A stretch of 64,000 bases of DNA from Micrococcus porci (lineage in GTDB: Bacteria > Actinomycetota > Actinomycetes > Actinomycetales > Micrococcaceae): NCBI RefSeq assembly GCF_020097155.1, contig NZ_CP083691.1:124001-188000 (forward strand), read 5' to 3'. The notes beneath the pieces were generated by a model, which saw only the letters and a list, made by a program, of their open reading frames with translations, made no database searches and was not told the origin of the DNA. The position numbers and the translations under genes were made by a program. Numbering within the stretch: the first letter of the stretch is position 1; every line of letters begins with the position of its first letter. Below are positions 43,958 through 51,812 of the stretch, one piece after another.

Positions 43958-45334
43958 TCAGCGGCGGAACCCGGCCCCCCGGTGGTCCTCCGGCAGCAGC
44001 GGTCCCGCGCCGGCCACGTTCTCGCGCAGGGTCCGCCCGGCCTCGGGCTCACGCAGCACGCCGCGCCGCCGCAGCTCGGGGCTCACGAGCCGGGCGAACC
44101 GCTCGAGGTCCGTCGGACGCACGGCCGCGGAGATGTTGAAGCCGTCCACGCCGGTCTCGCGGTGCCAGCGCTCGAGCTCGTCGGCCACGGTGGCCGGGGA
44201 CCCCACGATCACCGGCCCCCGCCCGCCCACGCTCACGAACTCGGCCACCTCGCGCACCGTCCAGCGCCGGTCCGGCGACTGGGTGGTGAACGCGGCCAGC
44301 GCCGTCCGCGAGGCCTCGCTCTCCACGTGCTCCAGCTCGGCGTCCGGGTCCAGGCCGGACAGGTCCACCCCCGTCCAGCCGCCGAACAGCGCGAGCGCGG
44401 ACTCCACGTCCACGTGCTCGTGGTACGAGGCCAGCCGCGCCTGCGCCTCCTCGTCCGTGTCCGCGACGACGACGGTCACCATCGCCAGCACGCGGATCGC
44501 GTCCTCGGGGCGGCCGGCCTCCCGCAGGCCCTCGCGGGTCTGCTCGACGAACCGCCGCACGTGCGCCGTCGTCGGGCCGATGTAGAAGACCGCCTCCGCG
44601 TGCTCGAGCGCGAACCGTCGCCCCCGCGAGGACGCGCCGGCCTGGAACAGGAACGGGGTGCCCTGCGGCCCGGGGTGCGCGAGCGCGACGCCGGGCAGGC
44701 GCACGTGCGGGCCCTCCACGTCGATCGGGTGCACCTTCGCCGGGTCCGCGAACACCCCGGACTCGCGGTCCGCCACGACGGCGTCCCGCTCCACGGACCC
44801 CTCGAACTGGCGGTACATGGCGTCGAGGTAGGCGTCGGCGCGGTCGTAGCGCTCGTCGTGCCCGGGCTGCCGGTCCAGGCCGAGGTTGCGCGCGGCCGAG
44901 TCCTGGTAGCCGGTCACCACGTTCCACGCGATGCGCCCGCCCGTGAAGTGGTCCAGCGAGGTCAGCGTGCGCGCCAGCAGGTAGGGCTGCTCGTAGGTGA
45001 CGGACGCGGTGACGCCGAAGCCCACCCGCTCGGTGACGGCGGCCATCGCCGAGACCACCGTGAACGGGTCCAGCAGCGGCCACTGCACGCCGCCGCGCAC
45101 CGTGGCGTCCACGCCGCCGCCGTGCACGTCGTACAGCCCGAGGATGTCCGCGAGGAACACGGCGGTGAACCCGCCCTCCTCCACCGTGCGGGCCAGGTCC
45201 GTCCAGAAGGACAGCCGGTCGAACTCGTGGGCGCGGGACTCGGGGTGCCGCCACAGCCCGGGCGACTGGTGCACGGGCGTCACCATGTCGAACGCGCTGA
45301 GGATGAACGGGGCGGGGGCGGGGGTCGCGGTCAT
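43958..45334 (-). CDS. LLM flavin-dependent monooxygenase, NtaA/DmoA subfamily (copy B)
   Basis: A 458-aa FMNH2-dependent monooxygenase. It begins LSAFDMVTPVHQSPGLWRHP and has GGRIAWNVVTGYQDSAARNLG and LFQAGASSRGRRFALEHAEAVF, matching copy A at 24380 motif for motif, so the two are paralogues. Copy B is last in a three-gene operon, joined to the MFS gene by ATGA. Family chemistry is C-S or C-N bond cleavage by oxygenation; the exact substrate is not visible. Confidence 0.82.
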   Translation of the reverse strand: MTATPAPAPFILSAFDMVTPVHQSPGLWRHPESRAHEFDRLSFWTDLARTVEEGGFTAVFLADILGLYDVHGGGVDATVRGGVQWPLLDPFTVVSAMAAVTERVGFGVTASVTYEQPYLLARTLTSLDHFTGGRIAWNVVTGYQDSAARNLGLDRQPGHDERYDRADAYLDAMYRQFEGSVERDAVVADRESGVFADPAKVHPIDVEGPHVRLPGVALAHPGPQGTPFLFQAGASSRGRRFALEHAEAVFYIGPTTAHVRRFVEQTREGLREAGRPEDAIRVLAMVTVVVADTDEEAQARLASYHEHVDVESALALFGGWTGVDLSGLDPDAELEHVESEASRTALAAFTTQSPDRRWTVREVAEFVSVGGRGPVIVGSPATVADELERWHRETGVDGFNISAAVRPTDLERFARLVSPELRRRGVLREPEAGRTLRENVAGAGPLLPEDHRGAGFRR

Positions 45335-46710
45335 CGGGTCTCCAGGGTCACGGGGGCACGGTCGGCCGGAACGACGGCGGCCGGCCCGTCCGCCTGTGGG
45401 GCCAGGATGGCGGCGTCGTCGGCCACGAGGTCCGTCTCGGGGCGGGCCACGGGGTCACGGGCGAAGCGCGTGGCGATCAGCGAGAGCGTGGCCAGCAGCG
45501 TCAGGTACGCGGCGATCAGCCACGGTGTGTGGCCGCCCGCCTCGTACAGCAGCGCCGCGATGAACGGGGCGAACCCGCCGCCCACCACCGTGCCGAGCTG
45601 ATAGCCCAGGTTCACGCCCGAGTACCGCACGCGCACCGGGAACTGCTCGGAGAACCACGCGGCCTGCGGACCGTAGACGCTGTCGTGGGCCACGTTGATC
45701 ACCAGCACGACGACGAGCGGCAACACCGCCAGCGCACCGGCATCCACGACGGCGAACAGCACCCAGCCCGCCACCGCCGTGAGCGCGTACCCGACCCGGG
45801 ACACCCGGGCACGGCCCACGCGATCCGAGACCGCGCCCCAGAAGGGGGTGCTCAGCAGCCCGATGGCCGAGGCGACCATGATGGCGGAGACGAGGACGCC
45901 GTCGTCGGCGCCGCGGAGCACGAGGTAGCTCACCAGGTACGCGGTGACGAGGTAGTAGAGGCCGTTCTGGCCGAGACGCAGGCCGGCGGTCACGAGCACG
46001 GGGCGGGCGTGATGGCGCAGCAGCTCGACGACGGGCGCGCGGCTGACGGTCCCCACGTCCCGGTGCACGCGGAACTCCGCCGAGTCCTCGACGCCGAGGC
46101 GGATGGCCAGGCCCACCACCACGAGCAGGCCCGAGGCGAGGAACGGCAGGCGCCAGCCGAACGCGGCGAACTGCTCGTCGGTGGTGACCAGCTTGACCAG
46201 GGAGAACGCGCCGGTGGCCAGGAGCATGCCGGCCGAGGAGCCGACCTGCGTGAACGAGCCGAACAGGCCGCGTCGGCCCGCGGGGGCGTGCTCCACCGAC
46301 ATCAGGGCGGCCCCGCCCCACTCCATGCCGGCCGAGACGCCCTGCAGGCAGCGCAGCAGCACGAGTCCGGCCACCGCCCACCAGCCCGCCTGGGCGAACG
46401 TGGGCAGGACGCCGATGAGCATCGAGGCGCCGCCCATCAGCAGCAGCGAGATGACCAGCAGGGCCTTGCGGCCCACGCGGTCCCCGAAGTGGCCGGCCAC
46501 GATCCCGCCCAGCGGGCGCAGCACGACGCCGACGGCGAGCGTGGCGAACGAGGCGAGGGTCGCCCCGAACGCGGTCTGGCCGGGGAAGAACTGCACGTTG
46601 AACACGAGCGCGGCGGCCAGGCCGTAGAGGTAGAAGTCGTACCACTCGATGGTGGTGCCGATGAACGAGCCGAGCGCGGCCCGGCGACGGTGGGTGCGCA
46701 GGGTGCTCAT
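45331..46710 (-). CDS. MFS transporter, metabolite:H+ symporter type
   Basis: A 459-aa transporter with 12 predicted spans. TIEWYDFYLYGLAAALVF and the loop motif GHFGDRVGRKALLV (with the repeat SDRVGRARVSRVG in the second half) mark the metabolite:H+ symporter (ShiA/ProP-like) branch. A polar C-terminal tail of about 45 residues is present. It lies between an SfnB-like and a DmoA-like gene with 4-base overlaps on both sides, so it probably imports their substrate. Confidence 0.88.
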   Translation of the reverse strand: MSTLRTHRRRAALGSFIGTTIEWYDFYLYGLAAALVFNVQFFPGQTAFGATLASFATLAVGVVLRPLGGIVAGHFGDRVGRKALLVISLLLMGGASMLIGVLPTFAQAGWWAVAGLVLLRCLQGVSAGMEWGGAALMSVEHAPAGRRGLFGSFTQVGSSAGMLLATGAFSLVKLVTTDEQFAAFGWRLPFLASGLLVVVGLAIRLGVEDSAEFRVHRDVGTVSRAPVVELLRHHARPVLVTAGLRLGQNGLYYLVTAYLVSYLVLRGADDGVLVSAIMVASAIGLLSTPFWGAVSDRVGRARVSRVGYALTAVAGWVLFAVVDAGALAVLPLVVVLVINVAHDSVYGPQAAWFSEQFPVRVRYSGVNLGYQLGTVVGGGFAPFIAALLYEAGGHTPWLIAAYLTLLATLSLIATRFARDPVARPETDLVADDAAILAPQADGPAAVVPADRAPVTLETR

Positions 46711-48071
46711 CGGGCGGCCTCCCCGGGGGCGGGGGCGTCGCCGAGGGGCGCGGAGGCGGCCGGGGCGTCGCCGATCGCGTTGAGGCCCTCGGGCACGGTG
46801 CCGTTGATCCAGTAGTCGCCGATCGCCCGGGCACGGAACGCGATGGGGTTGTGCGTGGCCACGGTCTGGGCGTTGCGCCAGTGCCGGTCCAGGCCCTTGG
46901 CGGTGCTCGTGGCGGAGGCCCCGCCGGTGAGGAACAGCTCCTGGGCGGCGCCGAGGGCCAGCTCCGGGACGGTCACCTGGGCGTGCTCCACCGCGAGCTC
47001 GGCCCACGTGAAGGAGGCGGGCACCTCCTCGGGGGCGCCGGAGCCGGTGCGGCCGGCGTCGTGGTCCGCGAGCGCCGCGTCCAGGGCGTCCGCCGCCGAG
47101 AGCACCGCGGCCTCGGCCGTGAACGCCTTGGCCGCGATCCGTCCGACGGCCTCCTGGATCAGCGGGTCCTCCCGGAACGGCAGGCCCAGGCCCGTGTTGA
47201 AGGTGCGCACGCGGGCGGCCACGGCGTCGGCGGCGTCCCGGCGGGCCGCCCGGGCGATCCCGGCGAGGACCGCGAGCAGGATGAGCTGGAACCACGCCGC
47301 CTCGTAGACGGCCTCGGCGCTGCCGGGCACCCGGTCGAGCACGTCCTGCGGCGGCACGGCGACGCCGTCGAACACCGCGGTGCCCGTGCCGGTCAGGCGC
47401 TGGCCGAACCCGTCCCAGTCGTCGTCCAGCCGCACGCCCGGGGCCTCCACCGGCACGACGGCGAAGCGCCGGCCCGGGGCCGGGTGCCCGTCCGCGTCGG
47501 TCTGGGCGGCGGAGACCCGCGTGTGCGAGGAGAAGATCGAGCCGGTCGCGTAGAACTTGGTGCCGGTCAGGGTCCACGGGCCGTCGCCCGCGGCCGGCGG
47601 GGTCAGGACCGTGTTGAGTGTGCCCAGCGCGTTGCCGCCCTTCTCGGTGGATGCGTTGCCGACCGTGGCGCCGGCCAGGATCCGGGCATGCCAGCGCTCG
47701 CGGACGGCGGCGGGCTGGAAGCGGAGGGAGTCGAGGAAGCCCAGGTGCGAGCGGTAGAGGTGCGCGACGTTCGCGTCCGCCTCCGCGAGGTCGATCAGCA
47801 GGGCCACGGCGGTCCGCACGTCCACACCGGGCCCACCGGCCTCCGCGGGGACCCGCAGCGTGGCGAAGCCGGCCTCGTTGAGCGCGCGGACCTCCGCGAA
47901 CGGGAGGATCCGGCGGCGGTCGCGCTCGCGGGAGCCTTCGGCGACCCGCGCGAACACCGGGGCGAAGTGGCGGCGCAGGCCGGCCAGGTCGCGGGGCAGG
48001 TCCGCGGGGCGCACGAGCGGCGGGACGGTGCCGAGCGGGGTGGGCGCGTCCGTCGGGTCGGTGAGTGGCAT
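46707..48071 (-). CDS. Acyl-CoA-dehydrogenase-like flavin monooxygenase, SfnB/DszC type (copy 2)
   Basis: A 454-aa acyl-CoA dehydrogenase-fold protein. It has LNEAGFATLRVPAEAGGPG, LTGTKFYATGSIFSSHTRV, LDDDWDGFGQRLTGTGTAVFDG and the C-terminal GLDRHWRNAQTVATHNPIAFRA. The last is the SfnB/DszC-group signature, shared with copy 1. First gene of the operon; ATG 48071 is preceded by GAGGAGA. Flavin and substrate are inferred from family. Confidence 0.78.
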   Translation of the reverse strand: MPLTDPTDAPTPLGTVPPLVRPADLPRDLAGLRRHFAPVFARVAEGSRERDRRRILPFAEVRALNEAGFATLRVPAEAGGPGVDVRTAVALLIDLAEADANVAHLYRSHLGFLDSLRFQPAAVRERWHARILAGATVGNASTEKGGNALGTLNTVLTPPAAGDGPWTLTGTKFYATGSIFSSHTRVSAAQTDADGHPAPGRRFAVVPVEAPGVRLDDDWDGFGQRLTGTGTAVFDGVAVPPQDVLDRVPGSAEAVYEAAWFQLILLAVLAGIARAARRDAADAVAARVRTFNTGLGLPFREDPLIQEAVGRIAAKAFTAEAAVLSAADALDAALADHDAGRTGSGAPEEVPASFTWAELAVEHAQVTVPELALGAAQELFLTGGASATSTAKGLDRHWRNAQTVATHNPIAFRARAIGDYWINGTVPEGLNAIGDAPAASAPLGDAPAPGEAAR

Positions 48072-48246
48072 GTCGATCTCCTCGGTCCGGAGGCGTGCAT
48101 CCCGCCGGGCGCGGTGCCGCGGGGCGTGGGTCGTGTGGAGGCCCACGCTAGGAGCAGCGCCGGGGCCGTGTGCCGGCCGCGGTCACATTCGGCGGGCCGG
48201 GCGCGGGGAGGGCGCCGGCCGGGGCCGGGGTGGCGCGGCGCGCCCC

Positions 48247-48252
48247 TAGGCT
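48247..48252 (+). promoter_or_regulatory. Candidate -10 element giving a leaderless exporter mRNA
   Basis: TAGGCT, identical to the dnaX hexamer, ends 6 bases before the GTG start at 48259. Confidence 0.42.
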
Positions 48253-48258
48253 GAGCCC

Positions 48259-49143
48259 GTGCGCCTCGTCCTGCTCGTCCTGCTCTCGCTGCTGAGCCAG
48301 CAGCTCGGCGCGTCCGTGGCGGGCCTGCTGTTCGACGACGTCGGCGCGTCCGCCATGGTCGCCCTGCGCGTGGTGTTCTCCGCGGCCGTGCTGCTGCTCG
48401 TCACCCGGCCGAGCCGCGCCGCCCTCGCCGGCCTGGGCCCCCGGGGGTGGGCCGCCGTCGTCGGGCTGGGCGCGGCGATGACCGGGATGAACCTGGCCAT
48501 CTACGAGGCGTTCGCGCGGATCCCGCAGGGCGTGGCCGTGACGTTCGAGGTGCTCGGGCCGCTGGCGCTGTCCGTGGCGGCGCGGCCGTCGTGGCGGTCG
48601 GCGGCGTGGGCGGCACTCGCTCTCGCCGGGATCGGGGTGCTCGGCCGGGAGGGGTTCAGCGCGGACGGCGGGATCGGCGGGGCGGGGCTGGACCCGGTGG
48701 GGGTGGCGCTCGCGCTGGCCGCGGCGGCGTGCTGGGCGGCGTACATCCTGCTCTCCCGGCGTGCGGGGACCCATCTGCCGGGGGTGCAGGGGCTGGCCCT
48801 GGCGACGGCGGCCGGGTCCCTCGTGGCACTGCCGGTCGGCGTCGCGACGGCGGGAGCGGCCCTGCTCTCTCCCGTGGTGCTGGGCGTGGGGCTGGCCGTG
48901 GCGCTGCTGTCCACGGCGGTGCCGTACGGAATCGACCTGCAGGTGCTGCGCCGCATGCCGACCGCCCTGTTCTCCCTGCTGACGTGCCTGTCGCCGATCG
49001 CGGCGGCGCTGACGGCGTGGGCCGTGCGCGGGCAGGAGCTCACCCCGCTGGACCTGGCGGGGATGCTGCTGGTCATCGCGGCGTGCGCGGCCGCCGTCTG
49101 GACGAGCCGGTCACCGGGTGTGGCGGGCGGGGGCCGAGGCTAG
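48259..49143 (+). CDS. EamA/DMT-family transporter, RhtA-like exporter
   Basis: A 294-aa inner-membrane protein with about ten spans in two EamA repeats. The first has LFDDVGASAMVALRVVFSAAVL and ARIPQGVAVTFEVLGPLAL; the second has CWAAYILLSRRAG and LLSTAVPYGIDLQVLRRMP, a pattern close to the amino-acid exporter RhtA. It opens a run of three forward genes but is separately promoted. Substrate inferred to be amino acids or similar metabolites. Confidence 0.8.
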   Translation: MRLVLLVLLSLLSQQLGASVAGLLFDDVGASAMVALRVVFSAAVLLLVTRPSRAALAGLGPRGWAAVVGLGAAMTGMNLAIYEAFARIPQGVAVTFEVLGPLALSVAARPSWRSAAWAALALAGIGVLGREGFSADGGIGGAGLDPVGVALALAAAACWAAYILLSRRAGTHLPGVQGLALATAAGSLVALPVGVATAGAALLSPVVLGVGLAVALLSTAVPYGIDLQVLRRMPTALFSLLTCLSPIAAALTAWAVRGQELTPLDLAGMLLVIAACAAAVWTSRSPGVAGGGRG

Positions 49144-49146
49144 CCT
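49141..49146 (+). promoter_or_regulatory. Candidate -10 element for the DUF1648 gene (leaderless)
   Basis: TAGCCT ends 6 bases before ATG 49153 and overlaps the preceding gene's stop codon. Confidence 0.4.
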
Positions 49147-49152
49147 GGGTCG

Positions 49153-49959
49153 ATGCCCCACCCGCCCCGTCCCACCCCCGACGACGTCCCCGCCGCCGAG
49201 CGCGCCGCCCTGCGCCGTGGGCGCTGGATCCCCTGGCTGCCCTACCTGCTCACCGCGGCGGTCAGCGCCGGTCTGCTGGTGTGGGCCATCGTCGCACTCC
49301 CGGGCCTGCCGGACCGGGTCCCCGTCCACTGGGGCATCGACGGCCGGCCGGACGCGTGGGAGGAGAAGTCCTTCGGCACGGTGGCGTTCGGCCCGCTGTT
49401 GGGGCTCGGCATGACCGCGCTCCTGGCATTCTGCGCGGCGCTGACGCCCGCCATGACCGCCACCCCACAGGACGCCTCCCCCTGGCGCCGCGTCCGCCAG
49501 GAGGGCGTGAACCGGGGCGTGCGCGAAGCCCTGGGCTGGCTCACCCTGCTGATCGCCCTGGCCACGGCCCCGTCCACGGTGGAGGTCCTGTCCAACGGCG
49601 CCTGGCGTCCCGCGTGGTGGCTCATGCCGCTCGTCCTCACCCTCGTGATGCTCGGGACCGTCGGCGTCTTCGGCCCCGCCCTGCGCCGCTGGACCGGCTG
49701 GGCGGACCGCACCGCACAGGACCTCGGCTACCGCGCCGACTTCGCGGAGCTCGCCGAGGACGCGAAGTGGACGCCCCTGGGCCTGAAGAACGACCCCGAG
49801 GACCCCTCCGCCTTCCCTGCCAAGCGGGAGGGCTACGGCGTGGGGGCCACCGTCAACCTCGCCACCACCACAGGCCGCCTGCTCGTCTACGGCTTCGTCG
49901 CCCTGTTCGTGATCGGCCTGCCCGCCGCCCTCTGGATCGGGGCGTTCCTGAACCGATGA
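49153..49959 (+). CDS. DUF1648 (SdpI-like) membrane protein
   Basis: A 268-aa membrane protein. The first hairpin of spans carries the DUF1648 signature LPGLPDRVPVHWGIDGRPDAW. Four to five spans follow, and a soluble stretch ending KWTPLGLKNDPEDPSAFPAKREGYG resembles the DUF5808 element often found after such domains. Related proteins include the SdpI immunity family, but a role here is not known. It is coupled to the following phosphoesterase by an ATGA overlap. Confidence 0.75.
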   Translation: MPHPPRPTPDDVPAAERAALRRGRWIPWLPYLLTAAVSAGLLVWAIVALPGLPDRVPVHWGIDGRPDAWEEKSFGTVAFGPLLGLGMTALLAFCAALTPAMTATPQDASPWRRVRQEGVNRGVREALGWLTLLIALATAPSTVEVLSNGAWRPAWWLMPLVLTLVMLGTVGVFGPALRRWTGWADRTAQDLGYRADFAELAEDAKWTPLGLKNDPEDPSAFPAKREGYGVGATVNLATTTGRLLVYGFVALFVIGLPAALWIGAFLNR

Positions 49960-50480
49960 CCACGCGCCTGCTCCTGATCGCCGACACCCACATCCCGCGG
50001 CGTGCCCGTGCCCTGCCCGCGCAGGTGCGGGCCGAGGTGGCGCGGGCCGACGTCGTGCTCCACGCCGGTGACTGGGTGGCCGAGGACGTGCTCGACGACC
50101 TCGACGCGCAGGCCGCCCGGCTGGTGGGCGTGTGGGGCAACAACGACGGGCCTCGGCTGCGGGCGCGGCTGCCCGAGGTGGCGCGCGTGGAGATCGGCGG
50201 GGTGCGGATCGCGATGGTCCACGAGACGGGCCCGGCGGCCGGCCGCGAGCGCCGCATGGCCGCGGCGTTCCCGGACGCGGACGTGCTGGTGTTCGGGCAC
50301 AGCCACATCCCGTGGGACACCGTGGCCGGGCCGGAGACCGCGAACCCGGGCCTGCGGCTGCTCAACCCCGGCTCCTGCACGGACCGGCGGCGGCAGCCGG
50401 TGTGCACCCTCATGCGGGCCGTGGTGCGGGGCGGGCGGCTCGAGGACGTGGAGCTGGTGCCCGTGGACCGCACGCCGTGA
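49956..50480 (+). CDS. YfcE/MJ0936-type metallophosphoesterase
   Basis: A 174-aa calcineurin-like phosphodiesterase. Metal ligands are seen in LIADTHIP, VLHAGDW, VWGNNDG, MVHETG and VFGHSHIPW, followed by NPGSCTDRRR. This pattern is typical of small YfcE-type enzymes that use Mn2+ and hydrolyse simple phosphodiesters in vitro. The physiological substrate is unknown. A homologous inverted repeat element begins 25 bases downstream. Confidence 0.85.
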   Translation: MTTRLLLIADTHIPRRARALPAQVRAEVARADVVLHAGDWVAEDVLDDLDAQAARLVGVWGNNDGPRLRARLPEVARVEIGGVRIAMVHETGPAAGRERRMAAAFPDADVLVFGHSHIPWDTVAGPETANPGLRLLNPGSCTDRRRQPVCTLMRAVVRGGRLEDVELVPVDRTP

Positions 50481-50504
50481 CCGACGGGCCGGCCGCTCCC
50501 CGCA

Positions 50505-50563
50505 ACGCGGGTTGAGTTATCGCGGGTCCAGGCGGCTCGCACCCGTGATAACTCAACCCGCGT
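50505..50563. repeat. 59-base inverted-repeat element, left copy
   Basis: Arms 50505-50527 and 50541-50563 pair at 22 of 23 positions around a 13-base loop; the arm core is gcgggttgagttatc. It is homologous and equal in length to the element at 51638-51696; both loops start with ccaggc. Confidence 0.85.
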
Positions 50564-50686
50564 CGTGCCGGGGCCACCGTATCCGGCGGGCCGGCCGCTC
50601 CTGCACAGCCACCACGACGACGGCGGCCCTCCCCAGGGCGCATCGGTTCGGCTCGTCGCAGGGTCCGGGGGCGGCAGGCTCGCCCC

Positions 50687-51619
50687 ATGACCGCGCGCAC
50701 GCCCCTGCCGCCCGCCCTCGCCGCGGGCGCCTTCACGACGGCCGAGCTGCACGCCGCCGGCCTGCCGTGGCGCCGGACCCTCGCGGCAGACCTCGCCCGG
50801 ATCTGCCGCGGCGTGCACACCGCGGGCGTCCCCGACCCGTGCGCCCCGGACGGCGCGGCCGCGCTGGCCCGCCTCACGGGCGGGGTGGTCTCCCACGTCT
50901 CTGCCGCCCTCTGGCACGGACTGCCGCTGCCGCCCCGCCTCGCGCGGCCGGCCGGGCTGCACCTGACCTTCGACCGGTCCGCGCGCACGCACCGGAGCGA
51001 CCTGGGCGGCGTCGTCAGCCACCGGGTGCGGCTGCCCTCCGACCACGTGCTCGAGCTTCCCGACGGCCAGCGCGTCACGACGGCGGCGCGCACCTGGTTC
51101 GACCTCGCCGGGATGTTCCGCCCCCACGAGGTGGACTGGCTCATCGCGGCCGGCGACCACCTGGTGCGTCCGCCGTGGACGCCGACGGGCCGGGCGGATC
51201 CCGTGGCCACCGTGCCCGGGCTGTCGGAGGTGCTCGCCCGCTGCCGTGGCCGGCCGGGCGTCCGTCTCGCACGTGCCGCGCTGGCGGAGGTGCGCGTCGG
51301 GGCCGACTCCCCGCCCGAGACCTTCCTCCGGCTCGCGCTGATCCGGGCCGGGCTGCCGGAGCCGGAGCTGCAGGTCGCCGTCGACCCGGCCGACCCGGCC
51401 TCGCCTGTCGTGGACCTCGGGTACCGGGCGGCTCGCCTGGCCCTCCAGTACGACGGCGCCGGCCACCGCACGGCTCAGCAGCAGGCGAGGGACGCCCGTC
51501 GGGACGCGTACTGCCTCGAGCGGGAATGGACGACCCTGCGCTGCACCTGGGAGGACCAGCGCGCTGGGTTCGGGCGGATCGTGGGGCTGGTCCGGCGTCG
51601 GCTCGCCCGCACGCGCTGA
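50687..51619 (+). CDS. DUF559/Vsr-like nuclease-fold protein with AbiEi-type N-terminal region
   Basis: A 310-aa protein of a kind that is abundant and multi-copy in Micrococcineae. The N-terminal part (FTTAELHAAGLPWRRTLAADL, then GGVVSHVSAALWHGLPLPP) looks like the winged-helix region of AbiEi-type antitoxins. The C-terminal part (SPPETFLRLALIRAGLP, VVDLGYRAARLALQYDGAGH, YCLEREWTTLRCTW) fits a PD-(D/E)XK/Vsr-like endonuclease core, with Glu, Asp and the QYDG strand as likely active-site parts. It may lack a usable ribosome site; CAGGCT ends 6 bases before the ATG. It is bracketed by two homologous inverted repeats. Function unknown. Confidence 0.7.
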   Translation: MTARTPLPPALAAGAFTTAELHAAGLPWRRTLAADLARICRGVHTAGVPDPCAPDGAAALARLTGGVVSHVSAALWHGLPLPPRLARPAGLHLTFDRSARTHRSDLGGVVSHRVRLPSDHVLELPDGQRVTTAARTWFDLAGMFRPHEVDWLIAAGDHLVRPPWTPTGRADPVATVPGLSEVLARCRGRPGVRLARAALAEVRVGADSPPETFLRLALIRAGLPEPELQVAVDPADPASPVVDLGYRAARLALQYDGAGHRTAQQQARDARRDAYCLEREWTTLRCTWEDQRAGFGRIVGLVRRRLARTR

Positions 51620-51637
51620 TCCGCCCCCGCCCGGCCA

Positions 51638-51696
51638 ACGCGGGTTGAGTTGTCACGGGTCCAGGCCCGCGTAACCGGTGATAACTCAACCCGCGT
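51638..51696. repeat. 59-base inverted-repeat element, right copy
   Basis: Arms of 23-24 bases (about 51637-51660 with 51674-51697) pair at 22 of 24 positions, counting one G-U wobble as unmatched. The core is gcgggttgagttgtc. It begins 18 bases after the DUF559-type gene and matches the left copy across nearly all of the 59 bases. Confidence 0.85.
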
Positions 51697-51765
51697 TGCA
51701 CGGCACCGGCCTGCGCCGCGTGACGCTCTGCGACGTGCCCACCCTGCCCCCGGCGCACCTCGCCC

Positions 51766-51788
51766 GGGACAATGGGACGGACTGTCCC
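51766..51788. promoter_or_regulatory. metY promoter region with inverted repeat
   Basis: gggaca (51766-51771) and tgtccc (51783-51788) form an inverted repeat with an 11-base spacer. GACAAT (51769-51774), inside the left arm, is a plausible -10. The repeat would straddle the transcription start, a typical repressor position. No known regulator motif is matched. Confidence 0.35.
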
Positions 51789-51812
51789 GAAGCCTCCATC
51801 GAAAGGACCCCC

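Noticed and set aside
51678..51812. Upstream in-frame ATG as the start of metY
   Set aside because: It lies inside the inverted-repeat element and upstream of the probable promoter; GTG 51813 has a ribosome site and begins the conserved region.
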